From contig JAFEFM010000405.1 of assembly GCA_018240585.1 (NCBI GenBank), positions 1-46,704 of the forward strand: DNA of 46,704 nucleotides, written 5' to 3'. The stretch comes from Pseudomonadota bacterium. Its GTDB lineage: Bacteria; Pseudomonadota; Gammaproteobacteria; Burkholderiales; Rhodocyclaceae. A program made the position numbers and the translations under genes. Under the pieces are notes generated by a model. The model saw only the letters and a list, made by a program, of their open reading frames with translations, was not told the origin of the DNA and did no database searches. Shown here one piece after another: positions 1 to 7,427 of this stretch (the first letter of the stretch is position 1; each line of letters begins with the position of its first letter).

Positions 1-369
1 ATGCGCATGGTGGCCGAACCGGGGACCGAGGAATACGGACGCCTGTCGGTGATGCTGCAGTACCGCTTCCGCATGGGACGGCTCTTCGATGTGCCGCCGG
101 GGGCGTTTCGCCCTGCGCCCAAGGTAATGTCGAGCATCGTGCGCCTGGTGCCCTTGCCGCCCGAGCAGCTCGGCGCCTCGGACCATGCCCTGCTGGGCCG
201 CATCGTCACCGCGGCCTTCGGCCAGCGGCGCAAGACGCTGAAGAACACGCTGCGCGACTTCATGGGCGACGAGGATTTCGCCGCCCTGGGGCTGGACCCC
301 GGGCTGCGCGGCGAGCGCCTGTCGGTTGCCGATTTCGTCGCCATCGCCAACCACTGCGCGGCGCGGTGA
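1..369 (+). CDS. rsmA: 16S rRNA dimethyladenosine transferase, C-terminal part (5' end outside window)
   Basis: This is the last 122 residues of the KsgA/RsmA methyltransferase, which dimethylates two adjacent adenines near the 3' end of 16S rRNA late in 30S assembly. The visible part runs from the end of the Rossmann fold (YGRLSVMLQYRF, VPPGAFRPAPKVMSSIVRL) into the C-terminal helical domain (AFGQRRKTLKNTL). The SAM-binding and NPPY motifs lie upstream of the window, as the family is about 260 residues long. The ATG at base 1 is therefore an internal codon, not the true start. The gene converges with the hsp20 gene across a 72-base gap that holds a GC-rich hairpin. Identification is firm; only the extent is incomplete. 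Confidence 0.93.
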   Translation: MRMVAEPGTEEYGRLSVMLQYRFRMGRLFDVPPGAFRPAPKVMSSIVRLVPLPPEQLGASDHALLGRIVTAAFGQRRKTLKNTLRDFMGDEDFAALGLDPGLRGERLSVADFVAIANHCAAR

Positions 370-385
370 TCCGTTTCCACGCAAG

Positions 386-416
386 AAGGCCCGCCGATCC
401 GGGACCGGCGAGCCTT
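386..416. terminator. Possible bidirectional hairpin between rsmA and hsp20
   Basis: An 11-bp stem with one mismatch (386-396 with 406-416) and a 9-base loop lies between the convergent stop codons of rsmA and hsp20. There is no clear U-tract on either side, so it is at best a weak terminator. Confidence 0.35.
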
Positions 417-441
417 CGCGGCGGCAAGCGAGTGTCAGTCG

Positions 442-864
442 TCAGTCGATCGTCAGCCGCTTCGCCTGTGCTTCGGCTTTCTTCGGCAGCGTCAGCGCAA
501 GCACGCCGTCGTTGAACTTTGCCGTCGCCCTGGATTCGTCGACGTCCTGGCCGAGCTGGAAGCTGCGCGACACCTTGCCGAAGTAACGCTCGGTCCGCAG
601 CACGCGCTCGCCTTCCTTCACTTCCTTCTCCTGCTTGCGCTCCGCGCTGATCGACACCACCGGGCCGTCGATGTGCACATGGATGTCTTCCTTCTTCATG
701 CCGGGCAATTCGGCGTGCACTTCGTAGCCATCCGGGTTTTCCTTCACGTCCACCCGCATCTGCGGTGCTTCGGTCGTCATGTCGCCGGTGCCGAAATCGA
801 CGGGGCGCACGAAGAAGCCGCGGAAGAAATCGTCAAGAGGGTCACGGCGCGTGATGTTGCTCAT
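442..864 (-). CDS. Small heat-shock protein, Hsp20/alpha-crystallin family
   Basis: A 140-residue ATP-independent holdase chaperone that binds unfolding proteins in the cytoplasm. The alpha-crystallin domain spans about residues 33-130, with the typical GYEVHAELPGMKKEDI start and the GVLALTLPK motif near its end. The C-terminus carries LTI, which fits the I/V/L-x-I/V/L oligomerisation motif. The length is normal for a bacterial class A sHsp. The ATG at 862-864 is preceded by a good AAGGAG ribosome-binding site. The gene stands alone with a heat-shock-type promoter upstream. The family is certain; whether it is closest to IbpA or to another sHsp cannot be decided here. Confidence 0.93.
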   Translation of the reverse strand: MSNITRRDPLDDFFRGFFVRPVDFGTGDMTTEAPQMRVDVKENPDGYEVHAELPGMKKEDIHVHIDGPVVSISAERKQEKEVKEGERVLRTERYFGKVSRSFQLGQDVDESRATAKFNDGVLALTLPKKAEAQAKRLTID

Positions 865-904
865 GTCTCACTCTCCTTTGCATGGAAGGCCTTGCCTGAA
901 ATCT

Positions 905-918
905 GCCGGAAATCCGGC
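905..918 (-). other. Palindrome in the hsp20 leader
   Basis: GCCGGA-AA-TCCGGC is a perfect 6-bp inverted repeat between the predicted -10 box and the ribosome-binding site of the hsp20 gene. It could form a small leader hairpin or be an operator; the sequence does not say which. It does not resemble the CIRCE element. Confidence 0.35.
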
Positions 919-928
919 TTCAACAGGA

Positions 929-956
929 ATATAGGCGCGGAGTGCGCGTTTTCAAG
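929..956 (-). promoter_or_regulatory. Candidate sigma-32 (RpoH) promoter of hsp20
   Basis: On the minus strand a perfect CTTGAAA -35 element (950-956) is followed after 13 bases by GCCTATAT (929-936), close to the RpoH -10 consensus CCCCATnT. Spacing and sequence both fit, and the gene served is a heat-shock gene. Transcription would start roughly 60 bases before the ATG. Confidence 0.65.
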
Positions 957-983
957 GGGCAATCGGCGCCGATTTGACCTGGC

Positions 984-1343
984 TCAGGAAGCCGGTGTCG
1001 AGCGCGTGGGGCCATCGCCGGCGAGGCTGAAGTCGATGCCCTGGTCGGCCCAGTAGGCGGCCGCATCGGCGAGTATCTCCATCAGGGTGCCGGCCACCTC
1101 GGGCGCCGCTGCGCGCAGGTCGGCCAGATGTTGCAGCTCGATCACGTAGGCGGGCGCCGGCAGCCAGGAGAGGTCCATCAGGCAGTCGGCGAGTGCATCC
1201 CAGTTGTGGCCGAACCAGGGCGGAAAGCGCATCGCCACTGCGATGCGCGACAGCAACTCTGCCTTGGTGCGGCAGCCGGCAAGCTCGATGGCGACAAGGG
1301 CTGCGCCCGGCGGCGCAGAATGGGCGGAAGAGGGCGTGCTCAT
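984..1343 (-). CDS. Barstar-family ribonuclease inhibitor
   Basis: A 119-residue barstar-like protein expected to bind and block its partner ribonuclease in the cytoplasm. The key segment PPWFGHNWDALADCL (residues 41-55) matches the barstar helix that fills the ribonuclease active site, with Asp49 and Asp53 at the places of the inhibitory acidic residues. The start codon overlaps the stop of the upstream ribonuclease gene by 4 bases (ATGA), indicating translational coupling and a matched enzyme-inhibitor pair. There is no signal peptide, as expected for a cytoplasmic immunity protein. The last 15 or so residues are Pro/Ser/Thr-rich and look disordered. Family assignment is strong; inhibition of this particular partner is inferred from context. 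Confidence 0.9.
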   Translation of the reverse strand: MSTPSSAHSAPPGAALVAIELAGCRTKAELLSRIAVAMRFPPWFGHNWDALADCLMDLSWLPAPAYVIELQHLADLRAAAPEVAGTLMEILADAAAYWADQGIDFSLAGDGPTRSTPAS

Positions 1344-1747
1344 GGAAGAGGCTCGATGCGGCGGAAGCTGCGATAGTGATCCGCAGTGTAGTAGTACACC
1401 TCGGGGGGATTACCGCCGCTGATGATGCGGCGTGCGCCTCTGTCTTGCGAGCCGGGTGTCGGCACGGTGTATTCGCGGTAGTAGCCGCGCGGCATGGGGG
1501 GCAGCAGGCGCTCGCGGTTCTGGAATACGGTGCCGTCCTTGCGATACGGGAAGGGGCCGCCGCGCTGGATCAGGGCGAGCGTCTCGAGCGCCTCGGGCGG
1601 AAGGCCGCGCTGTGTCGCAGACTGGGCGCGTGCGGCCGGGCCGGCGCTGCCGTCCGAGGCCGCAGGCCCGCAGCCGGCGGTGAGGCCGACGAGCAGGAGC
1701 AGCCACAGCAGGCGGTTGATCAGGCGGGTCAGGAGGTGTCGGGCCAT
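1340..1747 (-). CDS. Exported ribonuclease of the barnase/T1 (N1) family, likely lipoprotein
   Basis: A 135-residue microbial guanyl-preferring ribonuclease. Residues 1-26 form a signal peptide with a hydrophobic core and a lipobox-like end (LTAGC, Cys26), so the product is probably secreted or lipid-anchored. The catalytic domain (about 60-135) has the family pattern FQNRE, YYREYTV, RGARRI and DHYRSF. By analogy with barnase the catalytic residues are Glu92, Arg106 or Arg107, and His124. The last codons overlap the barstar gene. It starts 26 bases after the stop of the receiver-TPR gene, so all three may share a transcript. No clear Shine-Dalgarno precedes the ATG. Enzyme family is confident; lipidation and biological role are inferred. 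Confidence 0.9.
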   Translation of the reverse strand: MARHLLTRLINRLLWLLLLVGLTAGCGPAASDGSAGPAARAQSATQRGLPPEALETLALIQRGGPFPYRKDGTVFQNRERLLPPMPRGYYREYTVPTPGSQDRGARRIISGGNPPEVYYYTADHYRSFRRIEPLP

Positions 1748-1773
1748 GTTGGAGAACGAGCTGTCGGCGGGGC

Positions 1774-3411
1774 TCAGGTGCGCGCCATGATACGGCCGGG
1801 GCGTATGCCGTAGCGCTTGATCTGTTGATGCATGAACTCCGTCAGCGCGGCCAGTCGCGGGCTTGCCGGCGACAGCTTGCGGGCGCGGTCGATCAGGCCG
1901 CGCGCTTGCGCGGCGAAGGCGTCGTTCCAGCCGCGGTGCTCGATATGACGCATCAGCGCAAGCGCCGCATTGAACAGCACCTGTGGGTTGCCCGGCATCT
2001 TGCGGGCGGCGTTCATCATCTCGGCGACAGCGCCGTCGAAATCGCCGGCGCGCGCCTTTTCCGCGCCCACCGTGATCAGCGACTTGACCTCCGCCTGCAC
2101 CCGCGCCTCGATCTGCCGCGACAGATTCTCCAGGCCGCGCGCCTTGAGCAGTTCGCGCGTGCTCTCGATGGAGCGTTCGTCCGCTGCGGTGCGCAGGATG
2201 TCCACCACCAGTTCGCTGCCCTCATCGCCCAACTGGTGGTCGAAGCAGGCCTTTACCAGTTCCTGCCGCAGGCCCACCGACAACTGGGCGCCCCGGCGGC
2301 TGGCGCGCGAGGCCTGCTGCAGGGCCTCGCGGGCCCGCTCCAGCTCTCCCGAGCGCGCGTGCAGCAGGGCGGTGCACAGCGCCTTGCACAGCTCGCCGCG
2401 CGGCTGTCGCCCCATGCTCCGGTCGAGGTCGGCGATGCTGTTGCCGGCCTGCTCCAGCTTCATCTGCGCAAGCTGCGCCTGAACCAGGCGCACGTGATCC
2501 TCGGGGTCGGCAAACTCTGAATACTTGCCCTTGCGCACGACCTCGGCAAACGTGTTTTCCGCTGCGGCGGGGTCGCCCACCGCCAGCGCCAGCTCGCCGA
2601 GGTGCCGCAGGCGCTTGATGCGATAGGGCGAGCGTTCGGTCGCGACGAGCAGCGTCTCGTGCGCGGCGGCCGTGCGGCCGGTGTCCTCGCGCAGTTGCGT
2701 CAGCAGGTCGTAGGCTTCGATGAATCGCTCATGCGCGCCCACCAGGCGGACGAGGATGTCCTCCGCCTCCTGGTGGCGCTTGCGCAGCATCAGCGTGCGC
2801 GCAAGCCCGAGTTCGGCCCAGGGGATGGACTTGATGTCGAGGATCCTGCGATACAGCGCCTCGGCCTGCTCGAGCTGGCCAATGGACAGGTGCAGTTCCG
2901 CCTGCAGGCGCAGGAAATCGATCTGGTACTGGGGGTACTTTTCACTGCCTTCCCGGCACTGTGCGATGGCACCGACGGTGTCGCCGATGCCGATGGCCTG
3001 CCACGCCGGCAGGAAGGCATCGCGCTTGTCGAAGGCGCGCTGCAGGCGGACGCGCAGCGTTTCCGCGGTGAGCGGCTTGAGGATGTAGTCGTTGGGCGCC
3101 AGTTCGCAGGTGCTGACCACGCGCGCGTAGTTCATCTCGCCGCTGATCATCACGAACAGCGTGTCGAGCGGAATGATGTCGTGCTGGCGCAGGTCCTCGA
3201 GCAGGTGCTGGCCGTCCTGGCCGTCGCCCAGATGGTATTCGCACAGGATGAGCTCATAACGCCGCTCGCGCAGCCGGCGCATGGCGATGTTCGCGGACGT
3301 TGCGAACTGGGCCGCGTCCAGGCCGATCGACGTCAGCATCGTGCGCAACTGCGTGCGCATGGTGGGCTGGCTTTCGACGACGAGGACGCTGGTCGATTCG
3401 GAGAGAGGCAT
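1774..3411 (-). CDS. Receiver-domain protein with TPR repeats (pseudo-receiver)
   Basis: About 545 residues from the ATG at 3411; the reading frame stays open to 3522 but that part crosses the aspS terminator. The N-terminal 125 residues are a CheY-like receiver. It keeps Ser90 (VMIS) and Lys112 (LKPL), but the phosphoacceptor position reads LCEYHLGDG with Glu58 instead of Asp, and the acidic pair is reduced to Glu13-Ser14. The rest is helical with repeated TPR-like units (for example AEALYRRILDIKSIPWAELG), ending at about residue 530. There is no output DNA-binding domain, so it probably acts through protein contacts. It lies directly upstream of the ribonuclease/barstar genes on the same strand. 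Domain calls are firm; function is unknown. Confidence 0.85.
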   Translation of the reverse strand: MPLSESTSVLVVESQPTMRTQLRTMLTSIGLDAAQFATSANIAMRRLRERRYELILCEYHLGDGQDGQHLLEDLRQHDIIPLDTLFVMISGEMNYARVVSTCELAPNDYILKPLTAETLRVRLQRAFDKRDAFLPAWQAIGIGDTVGAIAQCREGSEKYPQYQIDFLRLQAELHLSIGQLEQAEALYRRILDIKSIPWAELGLARTLMLRKRHQEAEDILVRLVGAHERFIEAYDLLTQLREDTGRTAAAHETLLVATERSPYRIKRLRHLGELALAVGDPAAAENTFAEVVRKGKYSEFADPEDHVRLVQAQLAQMKLEQAGNSIADLDRSMGRQPRGELCKALCTALLHARSGELERAREALQQASRASRRGAQLSVGLRQELVKACFDHQLGDEGSELVVDILRTAADERSIESTRELLKARGLENLSRQIEARVQAEVKSLITVGAEKARAGDFDGAVAEMMNAARKMPGNPQVLFNAALALMRHIEHRGWNDAFAAQARGLIDRARKLSPASPRLAALTEFMHQQIKRYGIRPGRIMART

Positions 3412-3458
3412 GGGCGCGGGCTTGGCTCGATGCGACAGGTAGGCCGATGACAAGATTA

Positions 3459-3487
3459 CGGCATCGATGCCGCTTGCTGAAGCGGCA
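3459..3487. promoter_or_regulatory. Two abutting palindromes upstream of the receiver-TPR gene
   Basis: A perfect 14-bp palindrome CGGCATCGATGCCG (3459-3472) overlaps a perfect 8-bp inverted repeat with a 4-base loop (3468-3475 with 3480-3487). They lie in the 86 bases between the aspS terminator and the start codon of the receiver-TPR gene, where its promoter should be. They may be an operator or a leader hairpin. Confidence 0.4.
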
Positions 3488-3497
3488 GGTGGCGCCG

Positions 3498-3530
3498 AAA
3501 AAAAAGCGGATGGCTGACCCATCCGCTTTT
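3498..3530 (-). terminator. Rho-independent terminator of aspS
   Basis: A perfect 12-bp stem (3502-3513 with 3519-3530) with a 5-base loop lies 22 bases after the aspS stop codon. On the minus strand it ends in an uninterrupted run of eight T residues. This is a textbook intrinsic terminator. Confidence 0.9.
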
Positions 3531-3552
3531 CGACCTGATCGCGGCGAACCGC

Positions 3553-5352
3553 TCAGTTCTTGCCGACCTCGACCTGGGTCTCGATCTTCTGCCGCAGGCG
3601 GATGTGCAGCTCGCGCAACTGCTTCTCGTCCACGCCGCTCGGCGCGTCGGTGAGCAGGCACTGGGCGCGCTGCGTCTTGGGGAAGGCGATGACGTCGCGG
3701 ATGGATTCGGCGCCGGTCATCATGGTCACGATGCGATCCAGGCCGAAGGCCAGGCCGCCATGCGGGGGCGCGCCGTACTTGAGCGCGTCGAGCAGGAAGC
3801 CGAACTTGGCCTGCTGCTCCTCCGGGCCGATGTTGAGCGCCTGGAATACGCGCGCCTGCACGTCGGCGCGGTGGATACGCACCGAGCCGCCGCCGATTTC
3901 CCAGCCGTTGAGCGCAAGATCGTAGGCCTTGGCCAGGCACTCGCCCGGGTTGGATTCGAGCAGGTCCACGTGCTCGTCCTTGGGGCTGGTGAAGGGGTGG
4001 TGGCAAGCGGTCCAGCGCTTGTCGTCCTCGTCGTACTCGAACATCGGGAAGTCGACCACCCACAACGGGCGCCAGGCTTCGCCGGTGACATATCCCTTCT
4101 CGTGGCCGAGCTTGATGCGCAGGGCCCCCATGGCGTCGTTCACGACCTTGGTCTTGTCGGCGCCGAAGAAGATCAGGTCGCCGGACTGCGCGCCGGTGCG
4201 CTCGAGGATGGTGCGCAACGCAGTCTCGTGCAGGTTCTTGACGATCGGTGACTGCAGGCCTTGCTCATTGGGCTGGGTGACGTCGTTGACCTTGATGTAG
4301 GCCAGGCCCCTGGCGCCGTAGATGCCGACGAACTTGGTGTACTCGTCGATCTCGCCACGGGTGAGGCTGTTGCCGCCCGGCACGCGCATCGCGGCGACGC
4401 GGCCGCCGGAGGTGGCAGGGCCGCTGAAGACCTTGAAGGCGACGTCCTGCACCGCGTCGGTGACGTCGGTGAGCTCGAGCGTGACGCGCAGGTCGGGCTT
4501 GTCCGAGCCGTAGCGACGCATCGCCTCGGCGTAGGTCATGCGCGGGAAGGGCGCCGGCAGTTCGACCGCCATCGCCTCCCTGAACACGAAGCGGATCATC
4601 TCCTCGACCAGGGCAGTGATCTCGTGCTCGTTCATGAACGAGGTCTCGAGGTCGACCTGGGTGAATTCGGGCTGGCGGTCAGCGCGCAGGTCCTCGTCGC
4701 GGAAGCACTTGACGATCTGGTAATAGCGGTCGTAGCCGGCCACCATCAGCAACTGCTTGAAGAGCTGCGGCGACTGCGGCAGGGCGAAGAACTGGCCCGG
4801 ATGCACGCGCGAGGGCACCAGGTAGTCGCGCGCACCTTCTGGCGTGCTCTTCGTGAGCATCGGCGTCTCGACGTCGATGAAGCCGGCACCGTCGAGGAAG
4901 CGGCGGAAGGCCATCGTCGTCTTGTAGCGCAGCATCAGGTTCTTCTGCATCTGCGGGCGACGCAGGTCGATGACGCGGTTGGTCAGACGCACCGTCTCGG
5001 ACAGGTTCTCGTCGTCGAGCTGGAACGGCGGCGTCGCGGCGGCGTTGAGTAACTCGATGTCGTGGCACAGCACCTCGATCTCGCCGGAAGTGAGGTTCGC
5101 GTTTTCGGTGCCGGCCGGACGCCGCCGCACCTTGCCAGTCATCTTCAGCACGAACTCGCTGCGCACCGACTCCGCCACGCCGAAGGTGTCGGCACGGTCG
5201 GGATCGCACACCACCTGCACCAGGCCCTCGCGGTCGCGCAGGTCGATGAAGATGACGCCGCCGTGGTCGCGGCGACGATGGACCCAGCCGCAGAGGGTGA
5301 CGATCTGGTCGAGGTCGGCGGCGGTGACTTTGCCGCAATAGTGAGTTCGCAT
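3553..5352 (-). CDS. aspS: Aspartate--tRNA ligase
   Basis: Class II aminoacyl-tRNA synthetase, 599 residues from the ATG at 5352, the usual bacterial length. It starts with the OB-fold anticodon-binding domain ([20 protein letters not shown]...[19 protein letters not shown]), followed by the catalytic core interrupted by the bacterial GAD insertion. Motif 3 is visible as [13 protein letters not shown] near the C-terminus. The frame is open further upstream and an in-frame ATG at 5388 would add 12 residues; I prefer 5352 because the family N-terminus begins there, although neither start has a strong ribosome-binding site. It follows the DUF502 gene on the same strand and ends at a strong terminator. 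Whether it also charges tRNA-Asn cannot be told here. Confidence 0.96.
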   Translation of the reverse strand: MRTHYCGKVTAADLDQIVTLCGWVHRRRDHGGVIFIDLRDREGLVQVVCDPDRADTFGVAESVRSEFVLKMTGKVRRRPAGTENANLTSGEIEVLCHDIELLNAAATPPFQLDDENLSETVRLTNRVIDLRRPQMQKNLMLRYKTTMAFRRFLDGAGFIDVETPMLTKSTPEGARDYLVPSRVHPGQFFALPQSPQLFKQLLMVAGYDRYYQIVKCFRDEDLRADRQPEFTQVDLETSFMNEHEITALVEEMIRFVFREAMAVELPAPFPRMTYAEAMRRYGSDKPDLRVTLELTDVTDAVQDVAFKVFSGPATSGGRVAAMRVPGGNSLTRGEIDEYTKFVGIYGARGLAYIKVNDVTQPNEQGLQSPIVKNLHETALRTILERTGAQSGDLIFFGADKTKVVNDAMGALRIKLGHEKGYVTGEAWRPLWVVDFPMFEYDEDDKRWTACHHPFTSPKDEHVDLLESNPGECLAKAYDLALNGWEIGGGSVRIHRADVQARVFQALNIGPEEQQAKFGFLLDALKYGAPPHGGLAFGLDRIVTMMTGAESIRDVIAFPKTQRAQCLLTDAPSGVDEKQLRELHIRLRQKIETQVEVGKN

Positions 5353-5429
5353 GGTTTGGACTGGTGAGGTTTCGTAGGGGCGCGACATGGGGCGCGCTGG
5401 AAGGTGTTGATGCGCTCGAACGGGCTGCG

Positions 5430-6053
5430 TCAGTCGAGGAGGGCTGCCGCGCGTGCCGGCTTGCGCAGCGGCGGTGCGACCACGCCCATCGAGATGATGT
5501 ACTTCAGCGCCTCGTCGACGCTCATGTCGAGCTCGATGACGTCCTTGACGGGCATCATCAGGAAGAAGCCGGACGTCGGGTTGGGCGTGGTGGGCACGTA
5601 CACGCTGACGAAGTCGCCCTCCAGGTGGTTCGCCGTGTCGCCGCCCGGCTTGCCGGTCAGGAAGGCGATGGTCCACGAGCCTTCACGCGGATACTGCACC
5701 AGCAGCGCCTTGCGGAACGCCTGGCCGTTGCTCGAGAACAGCGTGTCCGACACCTGCTTGACGCTGTAGTAGATCGACTTCACCACCGGGATGCGCGACA
5801 GCATCGCTTCCCAGATCTGCACCACCTTCTGGCCGAGCACGTTGGCGGCGATCAGCCCGGTGCTGAACACGATGAACAGCGTCAGCAGCACGCCTAGCCC
5901 GGGAACATTGAATCCGAAGATCTCGCGGGGGTGCAGGCCGTTCGGCAGCAGCAGGATGATCTGGTCGAGCGTGCCGACGATCCACGCGAGCACCATGAAG
6001 GTGATCGCCAGCGGAATCCAGATCAGCAGGCCGGTGATGAAGTATTTCTTCAC
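5430..6053 (-). CDS. DUF502 family inner-membrane protein
   Basis: A 207-residue protein of the DUF502 family, whose function is not established. Two hydrophobic segments (about residues 5-27 and 50-72) should span the inner membrane; the rest (from about 75) is soluble and includes the family segment [19 protein letters not shown] and [18 protein letters not shown]. It sits between an FmdB-like zinc-ribbon gene and aspS, with a 33-base gap to the former and 77 bases to the latter, so co-transcription is likely. This order is, as I recall, common in Betaproteobacteria. Family membership is confident; no function is claimed. Confidence 0.88.
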   Translation of the reverse strand: MKKYFITGLLIWIPLAITFMVLAWIVGTLDQIILLLPNGLHPREIFGFNVPGLGVLLTLFIVFSTGLIAANVLGQKVVQIWEAMLSRIPVVKSIYYSVKQVSDTLFSSNGQAFRKALLVQYPREGSWTIAFLTGKPGGDTANHLEGDFVSVYVPTTPNPTSGFFLMMPVKDVIELDMSVDEALKYIISMGVVAPPLRKPARAAALLD

Positions 6054-6086
6054 GTAGTGGTCTTTGTCGGTGTGGCGTCGGGCCGG

Positions 6087-6347
6087 TCAGTGGCAGGCGC
6101 AGCCGCCGCCGCAACTGTGCGATGGGCTGCTGCTTTCGCTGCTGGAGGAAGCCTTGGTGCTGCTTCCGCCCTTGAAGTCGGTGGCGTACCAGCCGCTGCC
6201 CTTGAGCTGGAAGCCGGCTGCGGACAGCAGTTTGGTGTAGGTTTCCTTGCCGCAGGACGGGCAGGTGGACAGCGGGGCGTCGCTCATCTTCTGCATGTGT
6301 TCCTTCTGGAACCCACAGGCGTCGCAACGATATTCGTAAATGGGCAT
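6087..6347 (-). CDS. FmdB-like zinc-ribbon protein
   Basis: An 86-residue protein with the putative regulatory zinc ribbon of the FmdB/CxxC-CxxC-SSSS family. The N-terminus MPIYEYRCDACG carries Cys8 and Cys11, paired with Cys29 and Cys32 (STCPSCG), which should bind one zinc. The middle segment AAGFQLKGSGWYATDF is typical of the family. A serine-rich linker leads to a Cys/His-rich tail (HSCGGGCACH), which may bind metal too. It is the first gene of a likely fmdB-DUF502-aspS unit. The exact role is unknown in most bacteria. Confidence 0.87.
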   Translation of the reverse strand: MPIYEYRCDACGFQKEHMQKMSDAPLSTCPSCGKETYTKLLSAAGFQLKGSGWYATDFKGGSSTKASSSSESSSPSHSCGGGCACH

Positions 6348-6397
6348 GACAAGCTCCCGAAAGGCAAGTGCGCAAGTCTAACGCAATGCAGCATAAG

Positions 6398-6427
6398 GAA
6401 AAAGCCGCGGCCGGCGCGTGCCGGCTG
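6398..6427 (-). terminator. Probable terminator downstream of pilD
   Basis: On the minus strand a GC-rich hairpin (outer arms 6422-6426 and 6403-6407 with an internal GCCGG/CCGGC pair) is followed by a run of five T residues. It lies about 85 bases after the pilD stop and ahead of the fmdB-like gene, separating the pilus genes from the aspS group. Confidence 0.5.
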
Positions 6428-6512
6428 CCAAGCGTAGATGGAGGCTGGATCGCCGTATTTCAAGCCGGCGGCGCGTCGATCCGCCGCATCCGGTCGAGCG
6501 GACGTCACCGCC

Positions 6513-7364
6513 TCACGAGGCGCCAAGGTAGCGGCTGGTGATCTCGCCACCCCAGAACAGGGCAATCACGCCGGCGGCGGCGAGGTAGGGGCCGAAGGGG
6601 ATCGGAACGTTGCGGCCATGGCGCGCGAACACGATCAGGCTGATTCCGACGACGGCCCCCACCACCGACGACAGCAGGATGGTGAGCGGCAGCATCTGCC
6701 AGCCCAGCCAGGCGCCGATGGCGGCCAGCAGCTTGAAGTCGCCGTAACCCATGCCTTCCTTGCCGGTGGCGAGCCTGAACAGCCAGTAGATCGACCACAA
6801 CGCCAGGTAGCCAGCCATCGCGCCGATCACCGCACTGCCCAGGCTCGTGTAGGTCGCGCCGAGGTTCAGCGCCAGCCCCAGCCAGAGTAGCGGCAGGGTC
6901 AGGTCGTCGGGCAGCAGTTGCGTGTCGAGGTCGATGAAGGCAAGCGCAATCATCGCCCACAGGAACAACAGCGCACCCAGCGCAGCGATGCCGAACCCGA
7001 AATGCCACGCCGCATAGCCCGAAAGCACTGCGGTCAGCAGCTCGACCACCGGATAGCGCTTGCCGATGGGCGCGCCGCAGTGGCTGCAACGTCCGCGCAG
7101 CACGACGTAACTGACGACGGGAATGTTCTCGAGTGCGGTGATCAGATGCCCGCAATGCGGGCAGCGCGAACGCGGCACGGCCAGATTGAAGCGCTCCGCC
7201 TGCGCTAGCGGCTCGCCGCGCAATTCCGCTGCCTGGGCATGCCAGTCGTGCTCCATCATCCTGGGCAGGCGGTGGATCACGACGTTGAGGAAGCTGCCCA
7301 CGAACAGTCCGAGCAGCGACGCGAGAGGAACGAAGGCGGCAGGGTCGCGCAGGAAGTCGAGCAT
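6513..7364 (-). CDS. pilD: Type IV prepilin peptidase / N-methyltransferase
   Basis: A 283-residue inner-membrane aspartic protease that cleaves the leader of type IV prepilins and pseudopilins and methylates the new N-terminal residue. The N-terminal cytoplasmic domain has the two zinc pairs Cys68/Cys71 and Cys93/Cys96 and the conserved ENIPVVSY segment. The peptidase domain carries the catalytic aspartates in FIDLDTQLLPD (Asp147, possibly Asp145) and in GMGYGDF (Asp209). About eight hydrophobic segments are present. It is third in a pilB-pilC-pilD cluster, 63 bases after pilC. It probably also serves any type II secretion system in the cell, though none is in the window. Confidence 0.95.
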   Translation of the reverse strand: MLDFLRDPAAFVPLASLLGLFVGSFLNVVIHRLPRMMEHDWHAQAAELRGEPLAQAERFNLAVPRSRCPHCGHLITALENIPVVSYVVLRGRCSHCGAPIGKRYPVVELLTAVLSGYAAWHFGFGIAALGALLFLWAMIALAFIDLDTQLLPDDLTLPLLWLGLALNLGATYTSLGSAVIGAMAGYLALWSIYWLFRLATGKEGMGYGDFKLLAAIGAWLGWQMLPLTILLSSVVGAVVGISLIVFARHGRNVPIPFGPYLAAAGVIALFWGGEITSRYLGAS

Positions 7365-7427
7365 CGGGCGAGGGGAGCTTGGGGCCGCCCCGCGTGCGGG
7401 CGGACGGCCGAATTTGGGGAGCGGGCG

